Shown: piece by piece, positions 58,424-64,000 of the stretch
How the letters are laid out: every line of letters starts with the position of its first letter
How positions within the stretch are numbered: the first letter of the stretch is position 1
Assembly: GCF_000006565.2 (NCBI RefSeq)
Contig: NC_031477.1
Span: forward strand, 2,016,043-2,080,042
Length of the DNA stretch: 64,000 nt
DNA from: Toxoplasma gondii ME49
Lineage: Eukaryota > Apicomplexa > Conoidasida > Eucoccidiorida > Sarcocystidae
Direction: 5' to 3'
Position numbers and translations under genes: made by a program
Notes under the pieces: model-generated
Databases searched by the model: none
Told to the model about the DNA's origin: nothing
What the model saw: only the letters and a program-made list of their open reading frames with translations

Positions 58424-59947
58424 ATGTTATTTCTTCTCGAGCGGTTCTTCGCTGTTGTGTGGATGCTCAATGATGACAATCCGGATCTATCAATGCTAGA
58501 ACTCATATGCGGGCGATTCGGTGAGTCAGAGCACGATGCCGATGAGAGAAAGGCTTTCGATGATGCTGACAGAGCAACTGTACTTGATGCTGCGGCACGA
58601 AATTCAGGGGTCGATACCAAAAACACATCGTCTTCCGGTGCAGAGGATCGACAAAGGCGAACTCAATCTTCTGAGGGTGCAGGTATCGGGAGACGTGGCG
58701 GTGCACGGCGTTTGTCTTCTGCCAGTAAGCTAACTGAACAAAGCGGTGAAAGGACCCGACATCATAGGAGCGGGTCTCAGAGCGACATTGTCAAGCACCA
58801 AATATCGAACTCGACGGATGCAAAGACGCTGGTCGAAGTTGGAATCCATGGTGCTGAGCTACATGCTTCTTCCCCTTCCTCTCTTGCTTCGTCGCGGTGT
58901 TCCGTTACCTCGTTGTCTGATCGAGCATCGGAAGGACGCATACAGGACGGACCAGACGGACCAGTTACCAGGGCTCACCATCGAGCAACTAGTGGAATTT
59001 ATCAGAAGAAGTATTTCACCAGAAACAATATACATCCTGCATCTGTGAAACACGCATCAGACGAGGTTGTAGGTTCGCATTCCCTTCATCTTTCATCTTC
59101 AGTGCCAAAGTTGGCATGCTCAGTGGGGCCAGCGAGCAAGCGCGGGCTCGCCAATCCTGCAATTGGTGAAACCGACGGTGGCAGCTTTTCACGAGTTCAG
59201 CCACCCCCGCATCCGTCTCCGCCGGTTCTGCCCCCTACTGTTGTCAGTGGTTGCCCGCCAGCAGGCAGGCCTGTTTTAGATTTGACACAGGAGATATCTA
59301 CACGACCCCGTTCCACTCCCTTTCAGGAGTGGGATGATACATGTCGCTGGAACGTAACGCCCTCACCGGTAGCATGTATAAAGGCACCCAGGGTAGACGA
59401 TATATGCAACCTCACAGGAGCGCGCTCCGATGTGTCTCGGATGCCACTCCGATTTGATCCGGAGAAAGCTTTCCGGTCAAATGGTGAGCGACTCCCTAAG
59501 GGCTGTCTGCGTCACGGAAGCGATTGGAGGCAACACCGAATAACGCAAGTGGACAGTGCGTTGTGTGATAATTCGTATGAGAAAGGAGGTGCTCAGTTTT
59601 CCCCGGTGTACAAAGATCGTCTACGGGGGACACCGAGGCGATGGTCGGGAAAGCCGAGACAAAGAGGGGCGCTACCTTCGCGAAGTTACATGAATATATC
59701 AGTGAAGCCAGGCGAAAGGGATGGAACGAATATCATGCGGAGGATGTCAAATGTAAAGGGAAAAAACGGAGTTCACCGTGATCATCGAGACGGATTTGAT
59801 TGTGAAAGTCCCAGCAAGCTTCAGATGGCGGCTTGTCGCAGTGAGGGACATCCCTTAGATGTAACACGCTTGCAACCGGGCAAAAGGGAGAGTAGAACGC
59901 ACCGCAGTCGTGTACGCAGGGGGATCGTACGTTCATCATGCCTGTAG
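58424..59947 (+). CDS. Hypothetical protein, 507 aa, Ser/Arg-rich, single exon
   Basis: I do not recognise this protein. The frame is open for 507 codons from an ATG with A at -3 to a TAG, after an in-frame stop at 58355. The length and ordered composition make coding very likely. The N-terminus (MLFLLERFFAVVWML) is hydrophobic for about 15 residues but broken by Glu/Arg, so a signal peptide is doubtful. The rest is predicted disordered: Ser, Arg, Pro and Gly rich, with a proline cluster (PPPHPSPPVLPPT, about residues 267-280) and a basic C-terminal third (RGTPRRWSGKPRQRG; THRSRVRRG). No catalytic motif, coiled coil or zinc-binding pattern was seen. It could instead be one exon of a longer gene, since AG dinucleotides exist just upstream. 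A GTGCATGCAC palindrome 10 bp before the ATG may be promoter-related. Confidence 0.65.
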   Translation: MLFLLERFFAVVWMLNDDNPDLSMLELICGRFGESEHDADERKAFDDADRATVLDAAARNSGVDTKNTSSSGAEDRQRRTQSSEGAGIGRRGGARRLSSASKLTEQSGERTRHHRSGSQSDIVKHQISNSTDAKTLVEVGIHGAELHASSPSSLASSRCSVTSLSDRASEGRIQDGPDGPVTRAHHRATSGIYQKKYFTRNNIHPASVKHASDEVVGSHSLHLSSSVPKLACSVGPASKRGLANPAIGETDGGSFSRVQPPPHPSPPVLPPTVVSGCPPAGRPVLDLTQEISTRPRSTPFQEWDDTCRWNVTPSPVACIKAPRVDDICNLTGARSDVSRMPLRFDPEKAFRSNGERLPKGCLRHGSDWRQHRITQVDSALCDNSYEKGGAQFSPVYKDRLRGTPRRWSGKPRQRGALPSRSYMNISVKPGERDGTNIMRRMSNVKGKNGVHRDHRDGFDCESPSKLQMAACRSEGHPLDVTRLQPGKRESRTHRSRVRRGIVRSSCL

Positions 59948-62900
59948 TAAACAAAGTGGCTGTTTACAGGAAAGAGCTTGTTAGAAATGCCGATAGCGTC
60001 GTGGCCAGGGCAGGCGCCGCCGAGCGACACGTAGATCCAAATGCATCAGTGCGACGAAGCTCACACTTGTTGAGGCCAGTGGAAACGGTGAGGTCCAAAT
60101 GAGGTGGAGACTTATTAACCTAGCGCTCATGGAAAAACGGCACTGAACGGGCTTGTTTGCGATGCAACGGCTTGCCTTGGTTGTGTCTCGCTTTGTACAT
60201 ATATCACCATTTTTGCCGTAAACAGCTGACTGCAGTGTAAGTCACTCGTACTGCAAGCTTGATTCGCAGAAAAGCCCTGCGCCCGTCTGTGCTATGTACT
60301 AAAAATGTGCTGAGATAGAACTGTGCAAGCGAAGGAACTCCCAGTGGTGCTTAGAGCCTGGTTAAAAACAGCATCGTCTGTGGTCAACGCACGAAGGCGT
60401 GAAATAAGTACCAGAGTTGCACGTAAGCAGAGGCTGAAGACAGTCTTTACTATCATCTTCTCCAAAATGCTGGTTTGCCTTATCTGTATGAGTGACAGTT
60501 TTCGTCGCGAAAAATTACAGAAGGATCGTTTCCGTATGCATTTTGGAAGCTAACTCTATTCATCAGAATTAGGAAACGCTGGCTAGTGTTGCATTGTGCA
60601 GAACAGGAATTGCCACATTAGAATGACAAAAGTATGCGTTGCTAGCGGACGGTTACATTTGCGATGCACAGTGCACAAATGCCTCCGTGTATGAAGACTT
60701 GTAAAATGTGTATAAGCAATATGACCTATATCGTGTGCTAATAGGTCACCGGGGAGCATAATTTGCTCCGTGAGCACCGCTGGCTATTTGCGTAGTTGAA
60801 CAGCTCTGTTGTTGACAGGATAACACGCGTACTGTGCCGCCACTGTACTAGTTCGATCTGTTTTGTAGTGAACGCCGCCACTGAAGAATGAAAACCGAGG
60901 TGCGAGTGTCATCAGGTTAGGTAGCAGGAACTGTATTGCAACCGCGGGAGGCTTCTTTATTTCAGGGAGCCTGAATCCGAAAGCGTGCATCAAGCATCAC
61001 ATGTGTGGATTTAGACACGCCAAAATTAGATTACTTTGTTGCCCACGAACCACGCGACAGCCGACGTGTTTCGACATCGTGTTTAAGAAGTCTCGAAACA
61101 TTGCACACATAAGGTGATGGTAATTGCGTATTGTTTCAGAATCAATGAGGGTCCTCTCGCATCTGTCAGATTTTGCTCTGCCGACGTTTACGACGCATCA
61201 TTCCGTTTTCTGTAACAAACTTTGGAATGCTACCCTGTGTGTTTTCTGTTCGGTTACACCGCGTGAGGCGGATGCCATGAGCGGTCACAAAGCGGAGAAG
61301 AATTCGTTCGCTTGATGAGTCGATAGTTATCTTCACCGTGCACCGTGTTTCAAGCCACCAAGGGGCTACCAAATGGTACATAGTAGGGCTGATTCGTTTT
61401 CCTCTCTTACGCCCAATATCCTATCTAATACGTTCACCAGCCCAACGCGGTGGCAGAATGGTTGCCTCCTGGCGTCCACTAATGTATGATCCATTGAACC
61501 GCAGCAGCAAGCACGCACACGCAGTTCACTTCATCGAACCAGCCCTCGCCTTCGTTGCCGGCCTCAGCGTTGGGCGATTACATCTATGACAGTACAGTAG
61601 CATCATGATCTGAAGAGCATGCACCGCTTACAATCCGATGCGACCAAATTTGTTGATCCAGTAGCCGCTAATAGCTGTTCGGTTTCAACCCACCGGTTCG
61701 GATCCACTCGAACGCGGAAATTCAGTCGACAGTGAACAGTAACCGTATTCCAACCCGTGTCGTGTATCTTCTGGATGAGACTCGGCACTACATCCCCGCA
61801 CTGTTGCCAAGATGCGTTGCCCCAGCATTTGTCGTAGCATCATATGACTGGCAGTGGATACTGCAACCCTAGCTTCCTGGCGAGGCAGTACGGTGTGCAA
61901 CTCAGCTTTACCACACTACCTTTTTCGCGGATAAAATCCTTGAGCAGCAAAATACGCGTGTAATGTCGTCCAGCGTAAACGGAAGCCTCTAGTTTACTTC
62001 ACGTGCCTGTGACGCATAAGACAGCTTGCTCACAGCAACCGATCATTCTGTGCTAACGCAAGAACAACTTGTGGCAAGTACACTATTCATACTTTTGTTA
62101 CTCTGATAAACGAATGCGGCACCCCCGCCGACCTAGAGGTCTTATGTCATCAAAAAAAGAAGAGCAGGAATTATCGAGTCTTTACGAACCACGGCCGTTG
62201 GGTCACCAATGCTATTGGTGACAGGGGTTCCTCATGAACACTTTCATACCGGTTCGAACAAACATTTGTTACGCACTCCGAACGTCAGCTTTCGTTTTCG
62301 TCAGCGGAAAAGTGTACCGTCTACGGCAGTGCAGCGCAAAAAGAATTCCATACCATAGTTTTCGCATATTATACTCTCAAACAATAAAAAGGAGCTGACT
62401 CTTATTCATCCCACTCAGCCGTGACGGTTTCCGATTATGTCTTCTTCGCTGCACCGTCAACCACCTCCAAGCCACAAACTGAGGAACCTACTGCACGGTG
62501 CAACCACAACGAAGAAATAATGGGCGGTCCGTTGCCCAGTGCAAGGTCATGTGTCTTCTGGCAGTCGCAGATTACGTATGCCTGTGTGTGAGCAAACCAG
62601 AAGTCAATCTTCCTCCATCGCCACAGAAATGAGGATAGACAGCACAATCACGCACTGTTTACCCTCCGTGGACTCTCGCCTGAGACCCTTTGCCATATTC
62701 GTGCCCCATCAGTCTCAACTAACAGTTAGACGAATGTACCGGATACTTCTTTCGCGTTTTTGTCGGCCACGTGGCCGGGGTCGCTGGCCCCCATGAACCC
62801 ACAGCAAACCAAACGACACAGGGGCCATCTTTCGCGTACTCACCCGGGGGGCCGCTTGCAGTAAGCGGATGCACACGTTCGCACAGACTGTACAAGAAGC

Positions 62901-63431
62901 CACAACCGGTGGAGACCACCTTTCTGACCAGCACAGCTCTTGGCGATCCACACCAACGTCAGAGCGGTAACAAAAATTGACCAGGGTGTAGACGTAGCCT
63001 AACGAACCCGAGTGCCGGGGTTGCTTGCAAGTAAACCTAACACCAACCCGCCTCTCCACTCACTTCTCCAATCTCTGTTTTCCGAGGACAACAATTGTCC
63101 CGCAGTACCAAACGCTTTGTGGTTCTTCATGCCATACGACTACATACCGCACTGACACGATGATAAATTGACGAGCTGCAAGTAACGTTCAGGAAGATGG
63201 GGTCTTGTGCTAAAAGACACGCATCATAGGTAAGAGGGTTGACACCGAACGACAGTCGACGGCCGTGCCCAGGTGAATCTCGCATTTCTGAGACAAATCC
63301 AGACCCTGAGGGAAACACAGTTCTGTAAGGAGACATCTTCAGTCGTCTCCACAGATCATATTCCCGCATTCCTTGTGCCAACAGCTGCACTATGCTTCCA
63401 CGGTAACAGGAAAACGATATCAGTCGCTCGC
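59948..63431. other. 3.5-kb stretch with no recognised gene
   Basis: AT-richer noncoding-looking sequence between the 58424 gene (+) and the right-edge exon (-), so convergent 3' flanks. Open frames are under about 85 codons apart from the 3' extension of one under the right-edge gene. The notable structure is the 9-bp perfect hairpin at 62202-62222. No microsatellite of note and no tRNA seen. Confidence 0.55.
62202..62222. other. Perfect 9-bp inverted repeat with 3-nt loop
   Basis: GTCACCAAT, loop GCT, ATTGGTGAC. A compact, perfectly paired stem in otherwise featureless intergenic DNA. It could fold in RNA or as a cruciform; no function is known. Confidence 0.8.
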
Positions 63432-63694
63432 TTAGGCTGAGTCGATGGCTCCCAGCTGCACGACCGTTGGCACCCCTCCTTGTGAAGCTGCGATAGGCGC
63501 CGCGGCCCAGTCTCCATGGGTGCTTTGAGGTGGCTGTTTCCACAGAACGGACGAGCCGCACACGAGAGCCACAATCATAGCCACCAAGCACAAAATGGCT
63601 ACACATACGACAAGCCAAATCATCGGTTTGCAAGGCGTGTTTGAAGATTTCGAGAAGTCGACAGCACTGAACAGTGCCTCTGTTTCTGAGTCGC
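63432..63694 (-). CDS. Terminal exon of a probable single-pass membrane protein (continues past right edge)
   Basis: The minus strand has an acceptor TTCCTTCCCAG followed by an open frame of 87 codons ending in TAA at 63432. It opens with DSETEALFSAVDFSKS, then a 23-residue hydrophobic segment (MIWLVVCVAILCLVAMIVALVCG) and a short tail of about 36 residues ending in VVQLGAIDSA. That is the pattern of a type I or tail-anchored membrane protein. The acceptor needs one base from an upstream exon (phase 1), which would lie beyond 63694 and probably outside the window. The frame is also open upstream to 63947, so the exon could be longer. A second long frame (63127-63840) overlaps in another register without a transmembrane or family pattern. 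I do not recognise the protein. Confidence 0.5.
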
Positions 63695-64000
63695 CTGGGA
63701 AGGAATGGAAGGCTGTCAGGTGCAGATAATGCTGCAAACAAACCACATTCACAACCGCACACTCCGTCACAGACAGTCCATTTCGGTAGCCTTGGTGGTG
63801 CACATAATACCGCATCGCTGCAACAAAACTGCATGCGCACGCGGACCAGAAACTAGCATTCGACACGTGCGTCCCAGTCCACCAAGAGGTATTTTCGCAC
63901 ACCTGGGAAACCTTGCATGTTTGTGCATATTCGAACAATTGCAGCATGAACCAGCCACATGAGGTCTATGCACAAGATGTTCGACATAATGCCTTTGCGC

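Noticed and set aside
63127..63840. 237-codon minus-strand frame overlapping the transmembrane exon
   Set aside because: Cys/Arg-rich without family or membrane features; the other register has a splice acceptor, a clean transmembrane helix and a natural end. Not fully excluded.
1..64000. Transposons, CRISPR arrays, bacterial-style operons, virus-like or toxin genes
   Set aside because: No long terminal repeats, transposase or polymerase motifs, spaced direct repeats, or such gene families were seen.

Overview
This is nuclear DNA of a tissue-cyst-forming coccidian apicomplexan, best matched by Toxoplasma gondii or a close relative such as Hammondia or Neospora. The basis is mixed. I see roughly balanced GC, intron-rich genes with canonical GT..AG boundaries, very large proteins with Ser/Ala/Gly/Arg-rich disordered insertions, TA microsatellites in introns, and recurrent TGCATGC motifs. 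I cannot separate species or strains by eye. No mobile element, CRISPR array, rRNA, tRNA, virus-like gene or operon was found.

Layout: (1) 1-12077, plus strand: the 3' part of a giant TRPC4AP-like (DUF3689) gene whose 5' end lies left of the window. (2) 14683-18655, minus: UDP-N-acetylglucosamine pyrophosphorylase in 3 exons. (3) 20949-23278, plus: replication protein A 32-kDa subunit (RPA2) in 3 exons, divergent from gene 2 across about 2.3 kb. (4) 27164-39216, plus: a PH-domain oxysterol-binding protein in 19 exons with a coiled coil, an FFAT-like motif and a complete ORD. (5) 40762-55441, minus: a giant THADA/Trm732-like HEAT-repeat protein in 9 exons, convergent with gene 4. (6) 58424-59947, plus: an unrecognised single-exon protein of 507 codons. 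(7) 63432-63694, minus: a probable terminal exon of a single-pass membrane protein that continues past the right edge.

All exon models were built by hand. I required canonical donors and acceptors, matching intron phases, and family similarity recalled from knowledge. The spliced lengths of genes 2-5, and of the visible part of gene 1, are exact multiples of three.

The genes do not form a pathway. They are housekeeping functions in separate transcription units: a putative ubiquitin-ligase adaptor, nucleotide-sugar synthesis for glycans and GPI anchors, single-stranded DNA binding, lipid transfer at membrane contacts, and tRNA anticodon-loop methylation. The most interesting points are a 29-nt microexon needed to keep the TRPC4AP-like frame, a FFAT-like VAP-binding motif in the OSBP, the extreme size of the TRPC4AP-like and THADA-like proteins, a G-rich tract and a perfect 11-bp hairpin in the OSBP/THADA 3' intergenic region, and unexplained gene-poor stretches near 23.3-27.1, 55.4-58.4 and 59.9-63.4 kb.
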